Assembly: GCA_035478435.1 (NCBI GenBank)
Contig: DATIJT010000010.1
Span: forward strand, 1 to 51,634
Direction: 5' to 3'
DNA length: 51,634 nucleotides
Source of the DNA: DATLRC01 sp035478435
GTDB taxonomy: Bacteria; Patescibacteriota; Saccharimonadia; Saccharimonadales; UBA4665
Under the pieces are notes generated by a model. That model searched no databases and was not told the DNA's origin. It saw nothing but the letters and a program-made list of their open reading frames with translations. Below, in pieces: positions 31,408 through 38,424 of this stretch (the first letter of the stretch is position 1; every line of letters begins with the position of its first letter). The translations under genes and the position numbers were made by a program.

Positions 31408-32784
31408 ATGAACGCTCTGATAGTTGATGGAGGGGCAAGAGCTCATGCTCTGGCCTGGAAACTGGCTCAGTCACCTGAATGCGGTGATATATACATAGCT
31501 CCTGGAAGAGCTGGTATAGCTAACGTTGTTCGCACTGCCATGACTCCTGGTCATCGGCCAATCGAGGCTACGGATATTGCCGCGTGTCTACGTTTTGCTA
31601 AAGACCATGACACCGGTCTACTTTTGCCAACGGCAGATGATCCGCTGGGTTTGGGAATAGTCGACGGTTTTTACGATATTTTTCAAGACAAAGACCATTT
31701 AGCTTTTGGTCCCACAAAAGCTGCGGCAGAGATTGAAGGCAGCAAGGCCTATATGAAGCAACTTGCTGAGCAGGCAGGTGTTCCAACTGCTGAGTATAAG
31801 GTTTTTGAAACCCAGAATGACAAAGACATTATCCAATATGTAGGATCTCAGCCTTTCCCAGTTGTCGTCAAAGCTAGTGAACGGGCTGAAGGCAAGGGCG
31901 TAAGAGTTTGCGAAAATTTAGACAAAGTTAAAGAGTTTCTAGGTGAGTTAAGGATGGCTGGACATTTCGGTAAACCCGGCCAAGAAATAGTAGTTGAAGA
32001 ATATTTAGAAGGCCCGGAAATCTCGCTACATGCTTGGTGCGACGGCGAAACTTATCGCATGTTCCCCTTCGCCATGCAGGACCACAAAAATATTACCGAA
32101 GATATTAATAGTCCTATGACGGGCGGTATGGGGGTAATTGCTCCTCTACCAGGCATTACTCCTGAAGATATTGAACTGCTAGGCAAAATTTTCGTTGAAC
32201 CATTTATCAAAGCCTTAAAAGCCGCCGGACACCCTTTCAAAGGTATTTTGTATCCCGGGCTCAAGCTTACAGCCCAAGGCCCAAAATTATTAGAGATAAA
32301 TGCTCGTCCGGGCGATCCCGAGATTCAAGCCTGTATGCCTTTGCTGGAAACAGATCTAGTGCCAATTATGAGAGCTTGCGCAGAAGGCAAACTATCCCAG
32401 TTACCGGAGATTAAATGGCGGCAAGTCGCGGCTATCTGCATTGTGCTTGCTGCCGAGGGTTATCCTAAGGCAACCAAGAAGGGGGCTATTATTACCGGCC
32501 TTGAATTGCTAGAAGACAGAGATGATGTACTAGTTTTTCAGGGGGGTACGAAGATGAATGATGAAGAAGAGGTTATCGTCAACGGCGGGCGGGCACTAAG
32601 TGTAGTTACCATAGGCAGGGAAGATGAACCCCTAGGCAGGGTTATGAAGCGTGGCTATGAAGAAATTTTACCGATTCGTTTTGGTGGCAAGAGGCCACAA
32701 ATACGTACTGGTATTGGTAAAACAGCCTTGAGCCCACTATTTAGGGAGCGTGTAGCAATAATGAGGCAAGTGTTAGCGGCTTAG
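31408..32784 (+). CDS. purD: Phosphoribosylamine--glycine ligase (GARS)
   Basis: The 458-aa enzyme has the N-terminal Rossmann-like part (MNALIVDGGARAHALAWKL, where the family usually has GGREHAL), an ATP-grasp domain with VVKASERAEGKGVRVC, GQEIVVEEYLEGPEISLHAW and LEINARPGDPEIQACMPLL, and the C-terminal domain. It makes glycinamide ribonucleotide in purine synthesis. No other purine gene is in the window, so it may serve a salvage or side role. The Glu-to-Ala change in the N-domain motif is unusual. The gene is divergent from rnpB. Confidence 0.94.
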   Translation: MNALIVDGGARAHALAWKLAQSPECGDIYIAPGRAGIANVVRTAMTPGHRPIEATDIAACLRFAKDHDTGLLLPTADDPLGLGIVDGFYDIFQDKDHLAFGPTKAAAEIEGSKAYMKQLAEQAGVPTAEYKVFETQNDKDIIQYVGSQPFPVVVKASERAEGKGVRVCENLDKVKEFLGELRMAGHFGKPGQEIVVEEYLEGPEISLHAWCDGETYRMFPFAMQDHKNITEDINSPMTGGMGVIAPLPGITPEDIELLGKIFVEPFIKALKAAGHPFKGILYPGLKLTAQGPKLLEINARPGDPEIQACMPLLETDLVPIMRACAEGKLSQLPEIKWRQVAAICIVLAAEGYPKATKKGAIITGLELLEDRDDVLVFQGGTKMNDEEEVIVNGGRALSVVTIGREDEPLGRVMKRGYEEILPIRFGGKRPQIRTGIGKTALSPLFRERVAIMRQVLAA

Positions 32785-32806
32785 ATAATCTAAGTTTGCG
32801 GTGGTT

Positions 32807-33064
32807 CTAACGACGAGCTTCAGTCTGAGCTTCTGAGACAAGCACCTTTAAAACCTCAGGATCAATGGAGGTTAGTTGTGGGCCAGAATGTCCATTGGTT
32901 ACATATGTACTTAAAACGCTTATTGCTCTGCGTACTACTTCAGCAGCATCGATAGCTTCTAGTTTCATTATATTTGTAATTGCATCTCTTGTCTCTATGT
33001 CTACAGGCACTGAAAGCATCTGATGTACAGGGCGTTCGAGATTTTCGTGTAAACCTTTAGGCAT
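32807..33064 (-). CDS. Small protein, possible ribbon-helix-helix type
   Basis: The 85-aa product contains SVPVDIETRDAITNIMKLEA, continuing as IDAAEVVRRAISVLSTYV, a beta strand plus two helices as in ribbon-helix-helix repressors (CopG/Arc). The N-terminus precedes this with HENLERPVHQML. No partner toxin is nearby. It lies eight bases after rplT on the same strand and may be expressed with it. The assignment is tentative. Confidence 0.5.
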   Translation of the reverse strand: MPKGLHENLERPVHQMLSVPVDIETRDAITNIMKLEAIDAAEVVRRAISVLSTYVTNGHSGPQLTSIDPEVLKVLVSEAQTEARR

Positions 33065-33072
33065 AAAATCGA

Positions 33073-33447
33073 CTACTTCTGAGCGGTTTTGACCTGGCTT
33101 CCGTTGCCGGAGGCCAGGTTGACGACGGCCTCGAAGGCTTTGGGTTCGTTGACGGCCAATTCGGCCAGGATTTTGCGGTCCAGGTTGATGTTGGCGCCTT
33201 TGAGGGCGGCAATCAGCTTGCTGTAAGTAGTACCATTCAGGCGAGCAGCCGCGTTAATGCGGGCATTCCAGAGTTCACGGAAAGTGCGCTTGCGGTTCTT
33301 GCGGTCACGCGTAGCATACTGCAGGGCTTTAGTAAGAGCTTGCTTACCGCGCTTAACACTGGCCCGGTGGGAGTGCTGCATGCCTTTGGTGGCATGCCTG
33401 ATCTTTAAATGTTTCCGGTGGGCGGGGACGCCTCTTTTAACTCGCAT
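33073..33447 (-). CDS. rplT: Ribosomal protein bL20
   Basis: The 124-aa product begins MRVKRGVPAHRKHLKIRHAT and has KQALTKALQYATRDRKNRKR and RELWNARINAAARLNGTTYS, as in bL20, which binds 23S rRNA early in 50S assembly. It is the third gene of infC-rpmI-rplT. AAAGGAG precedes the ATG. A palindromic 73-bp spacer separates it from rpmI. Confidence 0.97.
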   Translation of the reverse strand: MRVKRGVPAHRKHLKIRHATKGMQHSHRASVKRGKQALTKALQYATRDRKNRKRTFRELWNARINAAARLNGTTYSKLIAALKGANINLDRKILAELAVNEPKAFEAVVNLASGNGSQVKTAQK

Positions 33448-33467
33448 ATTGACTCCTTTCAGTCGTT

Positions 33468-33540
33468 AGGTTATAGGTATTAGGTTATAGCCGGGACAGA
33501 TTGAGCCAAACTATAAACTAGAACCCAATACCTATAACCT
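33468..33540. repeat. Inverted repeat in the rpmI-rplT spacer
   Basis: 33468-33490 (AGGTTATAGGTATTAGG...) is the imperfect inverted copy of 33511-33540, with a ~20-base loop. There is no T-run for termination. It resembles in style the palindrome at 41911. It could tune the ratio of L35 to L20 or be a small decayed insertion. Confidence 0.75.
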
Positions 33541-33542
33541 CA

Positions 33543-33737
33543 TTATTTTCCTAATTTCATTTTAACGTTCTTGGCATTTTTGCCGCTCAGGGTACCTAAA
33601 CCGGCCAGGGAACGCTTGCGGCTGGCGCTTTTCTTCCCCAGGAAGTGGTTCATATTCGGGTGGCCGGCACGGACTTTGCCGTTCTTGGTAACCCGAACGC
33701 GGTCTTTAGTCCCGCTGTGTGTCTTTAACTTTGGCAT
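33543..33737 (-). CDS. rpmI: Ribosomal protein bL35
   Basis: The 64-aa basic protein reads MPKLKTHSGTKDRVRVTKNG, then GKVRAGHPNMNHFLGKKSAS, the bL35 pattern. It starts two bases after infC ends and has GGAGCAAT before the ATG. Confidence 0.97.
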   Translation of the reverse strand: MPKLKTHSGTKDRVRVTKNGKVRAGHPNMNHFLGKKSASRKRSLAGLGTLSGKNAKNVKMKLGK

Positions 33738-33739
33738 GA

Positions 33740-34294
33740 TTATTGCTCCTTCTCGCTGCTTAGTTCTGTGGTTGGCTTGTGGTGCGCGCCGCTGGCGCGG
33801 ATGACGAAGCTCAGTTGTTTACCCGCCATTTGTGGGCTTTGTTCGACTACTATTTTATCACCGAAGTCGTTTATGACCTTTTCGGCTAGCTTGAAGCCGA
33901 TTTCGCGGTGGGCAAGCTCACGCCCGCGGTAGAACAGGGTGATCTTGACCTTGTGGCCTTCTTCCAGGAACTTGCTGACTTTGCCCATCTTAATAGCCAG
34001 GTCGTGCTCACCGATCTTCAGGCCAAAGCGCATCTGTTTTATTTCCAGCACTTTGGTGTTGCGCCGGTTTTTTTGCATTTGCTTGGTCTTCTGGTAATTG
34101 TATTTGCCCCAGTCTACAATCTTGGCTACCGGTGGCTTTGCGTCGGGCGAAATCTCAACTAGGTCAAGTTCGCGCTCCTGCGCTAAATCTAGGGCTTCGC
34201 GGCGGCTTAAGATGCCAAGTTGCTTGCCATCTTCATCAATCACACGCAGCTCGGGGGCCTGAATCGCACCATTCAGGCGGGTATATTTGGCTAT
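33740..34294 (-). CDS. infC: Translation initiation factor IF-3, probable ATA start
   Basis: From ATA 34294 the product is 184 aa: AKYTRLNGAIQAPELRVIDE at the N-terminus, REALDLAQERELDLVEISPD, YQKTKQMQKNRR (linker) and the C-domain with LKIGEHDLAIKMGKVSKFLE. GTG 34243 would remove the conserved N-terminal strand. AAGGGAG (34304-34310) is nine bases before the ATA. Rare AUU/AUA/AUC starts are known for infC and let IF-3 repress its own translation, since IF-3 rejects such codons. A good promoter lies upstream. Confidence 0.95.
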   Translation of the reverse strand: MAKYTRLNGAIQAPELRVIDEDGKQLGILSRREALDLAQERELDLVEISPDAKPPVAKIVDWGKYNYQKTKQMQKNRRNTKVLEIKQMRFGLKIGEHDLAIKMGKVSKFLEEGHKVKITLFYRGRELAHREIGFKLAEKVINDFGDKIVVEQSPQMAGKQLSFVIRASGAHHKPTTELSSEKEQ

Positions 34295-34332
34295 AGCTTT
34301 TATCTCCCTTATTTGGTTTTAACGTAACCCGA

Positions 34333-34361
34333 ATTTTAACAGATGCCTTGCCAGAGGTCAA
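34333..34361 (-). promoter_or_regulatory. Promoter of infC-rpmI-rplT
   Basis: On the minus strand TTGACC (34356-34361) and TAAAAT (34333-34338) are separated by 17 bases. The transcript would start about 30 bases before the ATA codon. Confidence 0.8.
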
Positions 34362-34369
34362 ACGCTTAC

Positions 34370-34855
34370 TCAATCTCTAGTATAGAAGTTTTTCATAATG
34401 ATACTTTTGGCAGCTTCGTCTAAATTCCACCGACTGTAAGATAAATCGAATAGAACCTCTACGCTGTAACCATTGTCAAAAGCTTCAAAAGCAGTCGCTA
34501 GAACGCAAGCGTCGGTATCTATGCCACATATATCGACTGCCTCTATGCCCCTTTGTTTTAGAAAACTATCTAATTTTGTGTCATGAAACGCTGAGTAAGC
34601 GGTTTTAATAAAAAGGTTTTCAGAGCTTACGAATTCTTGTAGCTCCGGAGCTAATTTTATGTCTTCGTTTGACTGGCTTTTCCTCCAGTGCAAAGAACGT
34701 ACCCAATTAGAATTTTCGGTATTTTGAAAAATACTAAAGGCTATGCAGGCATAGTCGTGTGATTTAATGTGGTCTCGGATTTTAGCGGGCAAATTAGCGG
34801 GTGTCCGCTCTAGGAAATAACCCTGTACATCTATAACCAACAAACCTTTTTTCAT
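34370..34855 (-). CDS. Isochorismatase-like cysteine hydrolase
   Basis: The 161-aa protein carries the triad of the family: Asp in LLVIDVQGYFLE, Lys in LFIKTAYSAF and Cys in GIDTDACVLATAFEAFDNGY. Members are nicotinamidases, isochorismatases or related amidases; the zinc-binding residues of nicotinamidase are not clear, so the substrate is open. ATG 34855 (MKKGLLVIDVQ) is chosen over an upstream frame extension. It is close to the infC promoter but probably separate. Confidence 0.85.
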   Translation of the reverse strand: MKKGLLVIDVQGYFLERTPANLPAKIRDHIKSHDYACIAFSIFQNTENSNWVRSLHWRKSQSNEDIKLAPELQEFVSSENLFIKTAYSAFHDTKLDSFLKQRGIEAVDICGIDTDACVLATAFEAFDNGYSVEVLFDLSYSRWNLDEAAKSIIMKNFYTRD

Positions 34856-34889
34856 AATAGTCTCTAGAATATTGTACAACTATGAGGAG

Positions 34890-36419
34890 CTAAAATTCAC
34901 TGCGGTAGTTTTGGCCGCGGTAGGCTAGGGCTTCGCCAATGTGAGGCGCTTCAACTAAATCAGAATTGTCTAGGTCGGCAATCGTCCGGGCCACTTTGAT
35001 AGTTCGCATGTAAGCCCGGGCCGAAATGTTCAGTCGCGGCGCGGCTGTGTTGAGCATGTCTTTGGCTTCATCGGTGATTTTAGCCAACTTTTTAATGTCA
35101 GCATTGGTCATATCGCAGTTAAGTTTTTGGGCGTTTGAATAACGTTTGTTTTGAACTGACCGGGCGGCGGCAATTCTTTGGCGAACCAAATTATCGTCCT
35201 CACGCGAACTATGGTGGGATAGTAATTTCTGGTGTTCGACTTCATGGACATCGGTGTATAAATCTATACGATCCAGAATCGGTCCAGATAACTTTTGGCG
35301 GTAACGCATAATCTGGTAAGGCAAACAGCGACAATCGGTTTTCGTGCCATAGTAGCCGCAAGGGCAGGGGTTGGCGGTGGCTACCAGAATAAAATTTGCT
35401 GGATATTCGGCAGTGTCTTTAGCCCGCGCCACGCTTATCAAGCGGTCTTCGAGTGGTTGGCGCAAGGCTTCGAGGGTCAGGCGGCCGAACTCAGGCAGTT
35501 CGTCGAAAAACAATACTCCACGGTGGCTAAGGCTAATCTCCCCCGGCCGTAAATTATGGCCGCCGCCAATAATGGCTACATGGCTGGCGCTATGGTGTGG
35601 TGCCCGAAACGGCCTTTCGCTAACGATGTCTTCATAATTATGGCTGGCTAGGCTATGCAAATGGGTGACTTCTAAAATCTCTTCATGGTTAAGTCCCGGC
35701 AGAATGGAAGGCAAGGCTTTAGCTAGCATGCTTTTACCAGTGCCCGGCGGACCACTAAAGAAGACATTGTGACCACCGGCGGCGGCAATTTCTAGAGCCC
35801 TCTTGGCCTGGACTTGACCAACAATTTCACTCAGACTACCAGCTTCTATTTTGGCTAAAAATTCATTTTCATAAATGCCTTCACCAGTCTGAAGGGGCTT
35901 GATAGGAGCTGTTTTATTGAAATGGCCATAAAGTAATTTTAAATTTTCTACTGGAATTAAGGTGATTTTAGGTACTAGCTGGGCTTGTTTTAAATTGGCA
36001 GCTGGTATTAAGAAGCTAGTTATACCTTTAGCGCGGCCAGTTAGCAGCTTACCGATGATACCTCGCACCGGCCGGACGCTACCATCCAGCCCAAGCTCGC
36101 CAATTATGGCCTGTTTCTCGGTCAATCGGTTAGGAATCTGTTCACTGGCTAATAAAATACTGGTAGCTATAGCCAGATCGAAACCACTGTCATCTTTAGG
36201 AACGTCTGCCGGAGCTAGGTTGATAGTGATGCGTTTACGGGGTAATTGTAGATGGCTGTTGGCAAAAGCCCCGCGCAAACGTTCTTTGGCTTCGTCAACC
36301 GCTTTATTGGCAAAACCGACAATCACAATGTTTGGCAGATTATTGGACAGATGACACTCAATGTCAATAACCAGGCCAGAAGCCCCCGTATTGATTAGAC
36401 TATGGACTTTAGAATTCAT
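34890..36419 (-). CDS. comM: ComM/YifB-type Mg-chelatase-like AAA+ ATPase
   Basis: The 509-aa protein has the N-terminal Lon-like domain (NNLPNIVIVGFANKAVDEAK, RITINLAPADVPKDDSGFDL), an AAA+ core with Walker A GPPGTGKSMLAKALPSILPG and Walker B GVLFFDELPEF, a zinc-like cluster NPCPCGYYGTKTDCRC, and the C-terminal SARAYMRTIKVARTIADLD. ComM is a hexameric helicase that extends branch migration during natural transformation. Together with pilus and Xer genes it suggests DNA uptake. A pair of structured elements lies upstream. Confidence 0.95.
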   Translation of the reverse strand: MNSKVHSLINTGASGLVIDIECHLSNNLPNIVIVGFANKAVDEAKERLRGAFANSHLQLPRKRITINLAPADVPKDDSGFDLAIATSILLASEQIPNRLTEKQAIIGELGLDGSVRPVRGIIGKLLTGRAKGITSFLIPAANLKQAQLVPKITLIPVENLKLLYGHFNKTAPIKPLQTGEGIYENEFLAKIEAGSLSEIVGQVQAKRALEIAAAGGHNVFFSGPPGTGKSMLAKALPSILPGLNHEEILEVTHLHSLASHNYEDIVSERPFRAPHHSASHVAIIGGGHNLRPGEISLSHRGVLFFDELPEFGRLTLEALRQPLEDRLISVARAKDTAEYPANFILVATANPCPCGYYGTKTDCRCLPYQIMRYRQKLSGPILDRIDLYTDVHEVEHQKLLSHHSSREDDNLVRQRIAAARSVQNKRYSNAQKLNCDMTNADIKKLAKITDEAKDMLNTAAPRLNISARAYMRTIKVARTIADLDNSDLVEAPHIGEALAYRGQNYRSEF

Positions 36420-36452
36420 AAAAGGTGGACCTTAAGCCCACCCATTAATTTT

Positions 36453-36578
36453 CCAGAAGCTTAATTTTGAGGGCACTTTGGAGTTAAGACTGAATACCGC
36501 AGCGCAATCGTACTTTTAGGTACGACGAAGCGAGGGATGGAAGTTTTAGCCCAAAGTGCACCAGGAGTAAGATTCTGG
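36453..36578. repeat. Structured palindromic element F
   Basis: CCAGAAGCTTA (36453) pairs with TAAGATTCTGG (36568-36578), GCACTTTGG (36473-36481) with CCAAAGTGC (36551-36559), and the centre is CGTAC...GTACG (36509-36524) next to ACGAAGCGAGGG. The left arm carries GAGTTAAGACTGAA, resembling the GTTAAGCGAAA loop of the other copies. The terminal sequence differs from that of elements A, C and D. Confidence 0.65.
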
Positions 36579-36582
36579 TGCT

Positions 36583-36755
36583 AAAAGTAAAACACCTTGC
36601 CATTGATTTGACAAGGTGTTTTGCGAGAAGTTGTTAGTTTTTCTTTTAATTTTGAGGTTTTTGACGCTTTGCTTTTCAAGTAACAACGGCTTGCGAGAAG
36701 CCGTTGTTACATTTGTGCGATTTTTGTTTTTGAGCACTTTTTTTATTCAAGTGCT
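36583..36755 (-). ncRNA. Predicted small RNA with strong promoter and terminator
   Basis: On the minus strand TTGACA (36785-36790) and TAAGAT (36762-36767) are 17 bases apart. The ~170-base RNA starts with a hairpin AGCACTT/AAGTGCT, then has the 12-bp hairpin TAACAACGGCTT/AAGCCGTTGTTA (36681-36709), A-rich single-stranded stretches, and ends with AAAACACCTTG/CAAGGTGTTTT (36589-36622) plus a T-rich tail. The motif CTTCTCGCAA occurs twice. A basic 63-codon frame runs through it (GTG start at 36737, no RBS), which I consider less likely than an RNA gene. Confidence 0.6.
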
Positions 36756-37077
36756 AAAGATATCTTATAGAGAAGAAAACGGCCTGTCAATAACAATTAT
36801 GCTTAATTTTTAACAAAAACTGTGCATAACTTTTGACCCAAATTTAGGTGTTCATAGCCAAAATCAAGCTTAAAAAATACAAATTTGGCATGCAAACTCA
36901 TAAGCCAACCTTGGCATGAGATTTTTGCTCGATTTTATTAAGCCTAATTGTTAACTGGCTGTCCAAAATAATAAAAACTCCTACGTTTAATTTTTATTTG
37001 GGCTTCTAAGTCCAAGTTAAAAAGCCAACGGCTAACAAAATTGCAAAAATAATAAGCTTCTAATAAGCATAAGAGGA
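36756..37077. other. AT-rich intergenic stretch without a gene
   Basis: No credible reading frame. Apart from the small-RNA promoter at 36762-36790 I see only A/T-rich sequence with two copies of TTGGCATG (near 36885 and 36911). It is not a recognised origin: no DnaA-box cluster is visible. Confidence 0.5.
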
Positions 37078-37106
37078 TTGACTTTTCGGCTTCGCCGTGC
37101 TACATT
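37078..37106 (+). promoter_or_regulatory. Promoter of the ncRNA at 37113
   Basis: TTGACT (37078-37083) and TACATT (37101-37106) with a 17-base spacer. Confidence 0.75.
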
Positions 37107-37112
37107 GGTTAG

Positions 37113-37325
37113 CGTAAGTCACAAAAACAAAAAAACTTACAATCTACATTTGCGGAGGTAATCCGGTCGACGCTCGTATTTGCCTAAACGGCAGATAGAG
37201 CGGTCAGTCAATCAGCCTAGGGTGATAAGCGCTACATTATTTAAATTTTTGAGCGGATTTATCACCCCGGCTCCAGAAATTTATGAAGCGCTGGTCTTTA
37301 TCCTATAAAGTAACGGCGCTTTTTG
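37113..37325 (+). ncRNA. Predicted structured RNA, ~210 bases
   Basis: Downstream of a good promoter, the RNA has a hairpin GCTC-TATTTGCC/GGCAGATA-GAGC (37172-37201), a stem GGGTGATAA/TTATCACCC (37220-37228 with 37259-37267) around an A/T-rich loop, flanking GGAG/CTCC segments that may close the fold, and a terminator AAGCGC...CTTTAT/ATAAAG...GCGCTT plus T-run (37286-37325). No start codon with RBS is present. I do not recognise the class; tmRNA, SRP RNA and RNase P motifs are absent. Confidence 0.6.
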
Positions 37326-37336
37326 CTATGATGAGC

Positions 37337-37507
37337 CTAAGAACCCATTTCATATCTCACTTCTGTTAAGCGAAAGCCTTGATGATGAGTGCGATTTGGT
37401 AGTTCTCGGGAGGAAGCGTATCCGTAGATACGCTGACGAGTGAAACTGACAAAGCGTGCCATCAAAAAGGTTTGAGGCTGGAAGGAAGATATGAAATGGG
37501 TTCTAAG
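37337..37507 (+). repeat. Structured palindromic element C
   Basis: 18-bp perfect terminal inverted repeats AGAACCCATTTCATATCT (37340-37357) and its complement (37487-37504). Inside are the conserved GTTAAGCGAAAGCC (left) and TTTGAGGCTGGAAGG (right), a stem of about ten bases, and the central hairpin AGCGTATC/GATACGCT followed by GACGAG. The right end again reads GGAAGG...GAAATGGGTTCT. Confidence 0.88.
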
Positions 37508-37515
37508 TATCGATC

Positions 37516-37875
37516 ATGAAATACCTAAAAAATCCTAAAATTATCTGGGTTTTGGCACTGCTGGCAGTTGATGTCTTGTTTTTCCTGAATACTGATCCTT
37601 TCAAGATAGCTTCGCCGCTGATCATAGTAGGCTTTTTACTACTCAGCCTTAACATCTATTGGTTTTTTAGAGCGCTTATAAGCCTACTGGCCCTCTATAT
37701 AGCGCCACTTAAGCGTCACCAGGCTAGACCGGCCCGAATATTAACGATCACAGCTTCTTTACTAATAGCTATGCAAACAATCGGGCAGCTGTCTTTAAAA
37801 GATGTGCTGGCCCTGCTACCCATCGTTCTGATTGGCTATATATATCTATCATTTAATAAGAAACAACGCATTTAG
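37516..37875 (+). CDS. Small membrane protein, 119 aa
   Basis: Unrecognised protein with three or four hydrophobic helices (about residues 8-26, 31-62 and 78-112) separated by a short basic loop (LKRHQARPARI). It begins nine bases after element C; there is no clear Shine-Dalgarno. It lies between structured elements C and E, an arrangement like a single gene carried between repeats. Function unknown. Confidence 0.6.
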   Translation: MKYLKNPKIIWVLALLAVDVLFFLNTDPFKIASPLIIVGFLLLSLNIYWFFRALISLLALYIAPLKRHQARPARILTITASLLIAMQTIGQLSLKDVLALLPIVLIGYIYLSFNKKQRI

Positions 37876-37878
37876 CTT

Positions 37879-38050
37879 TAAGAACCTGTCCAAAATCTTT
37901 TTCCGTGCTCACCCGCACCCCAGGCGGGCGACCTGTCGGTTACCGCTCCTCGGCGTACCATTTAGGTACGTTTCCTTCGCCTGAACCGTCAGCCCACCTC
38001 ACCAGGAGCACGGCTGACGATCCGAAAAAAGATTCTGAACAGGTTCTAAG
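37879..38050 (-). repeat. Structured palindromic element E
   Basis: The ends AGAACCTGTCC (37881) and ...ACAGGTTCT (38039-38047) are inverted repeats that continue imperfectly through an A/T-rich segment for about 22 bases. Inside, GTGCTC/GAGCAC and the hairpin CGTACC/GGTACG (37954-37970) are flanked, on the minus strand, by CAGGCGAAGGA and GCCGAGGAGCGGT, which matches the core of element A. The GTTAAGCGAAA loop is absent, so it is a second subtype. Confidence 0.8.
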
Positions 38051-38068
38051 ACCTCCTATTTCTATCTA

Positions 38069-38402
38069 TAGAGCCCATTTCACACCTTTCCTACAGCCTC
38101 AAGCACTGTCAGCGAGCTGCGATCGCTATGCCGCTCCGCGCTGTATCCTAAGATACAGCTTGTTCGCCTGATAGCGATTTCGCTACCGCTGACAGTGCTT
38201 TCGCTATGAACCCATCGCAAACCTCCACTCCAGCTTCAACGCCTGTTGGCGGCACCAGCTGCCAGTTTTGCTCGTCACTGTACCTACGGGTACGCTTCCT
38301 CACAACAACTGTCATCTGGCACTCGCCAACAGGTGTTTCACTTAACAGACTGGAGATTTGCAACGGGCTCTTAACGAAGTTTAGGTGTGAAATGGGCTCT
38401 TA
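38069..38402 (-). repeat. Structured palindromic element D1 with a second copy D2 inserted
   Basis: D1 has 17-bp perfect terminal repeats (38071-38087 with 38383-38399) and inner stem GCACTGTCAGCG/CGCTGACAGTGC (38103-38114, 38187-38198) around the hairpin CTGTATC/GATACAG. D2 (about 38206-38371) has its own ends (GAACCCATCGCAAACCTCC with GGAGATTTGCAACGGGCTC), stem CGCCTGTTGGCG/CGCCAACAGG and hairpin GTACC/GGTAC. Joining 38205 to 38372 restores TTCGTTAAGCGAAAGC of elements A and C on the minus strand, so D2 inserted into D1 at its conserved loop. Confidence 0.88.
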
Positions 38403-38407
38403 ACCTG

Positions 38408-38413
38408 TATAAT
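38408..38413 (+). promoter_or_regulatory. -10 box for the TraD-like operon
   Basis: TATAAT directly after element D, ending eleven bases before ATG 38425. There is no RBS in between, so the mRNA starts at or just before the start codon. Confidence 0.7.
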
Positions 38414-38424
38414 TAATCTAAAGT

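Noticed and set aside
32807..33064. Antitoxin of a toxin-antitoxin pair
   Set aside because: A ribbon-helix-helix look is possible, but the neighbours are rplT and purD and there is no toxin-like gene.
36546..36737. Protein gene of 63 codons on the minus strand
   Set aside because: The frame spans both hairpins of the predicted small RNA, starts with GTG without an RBS and has a composition set by the A-rich RNA; an RNA gene explains the promoter and terminator better.
36756..37077. Replication origin in the AT-rich gap
   Set aside because: No DnaA-box cluster and no dnaA or dnaN nearby; gyrBA proximity to the gap alone is not evidence.
37113..37325. tmRNA or SRP RNA
   Set aside because: No tRNA-like ends, no tag reading frame with ALAA, and no SRP domain IV sequence (GGAAGG...AGCAGC pattern).
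37337..38402. Integron cassette array: elements as attC sites around the 119-aa gene
   Set aside because: The layout of gene between imperfect palindromes is suggestive, but the ends do not show the RYYYAAC/GTTRRRY cores, the elements point in both directions, one is nested in another, and no integrase of IntI type is visible.
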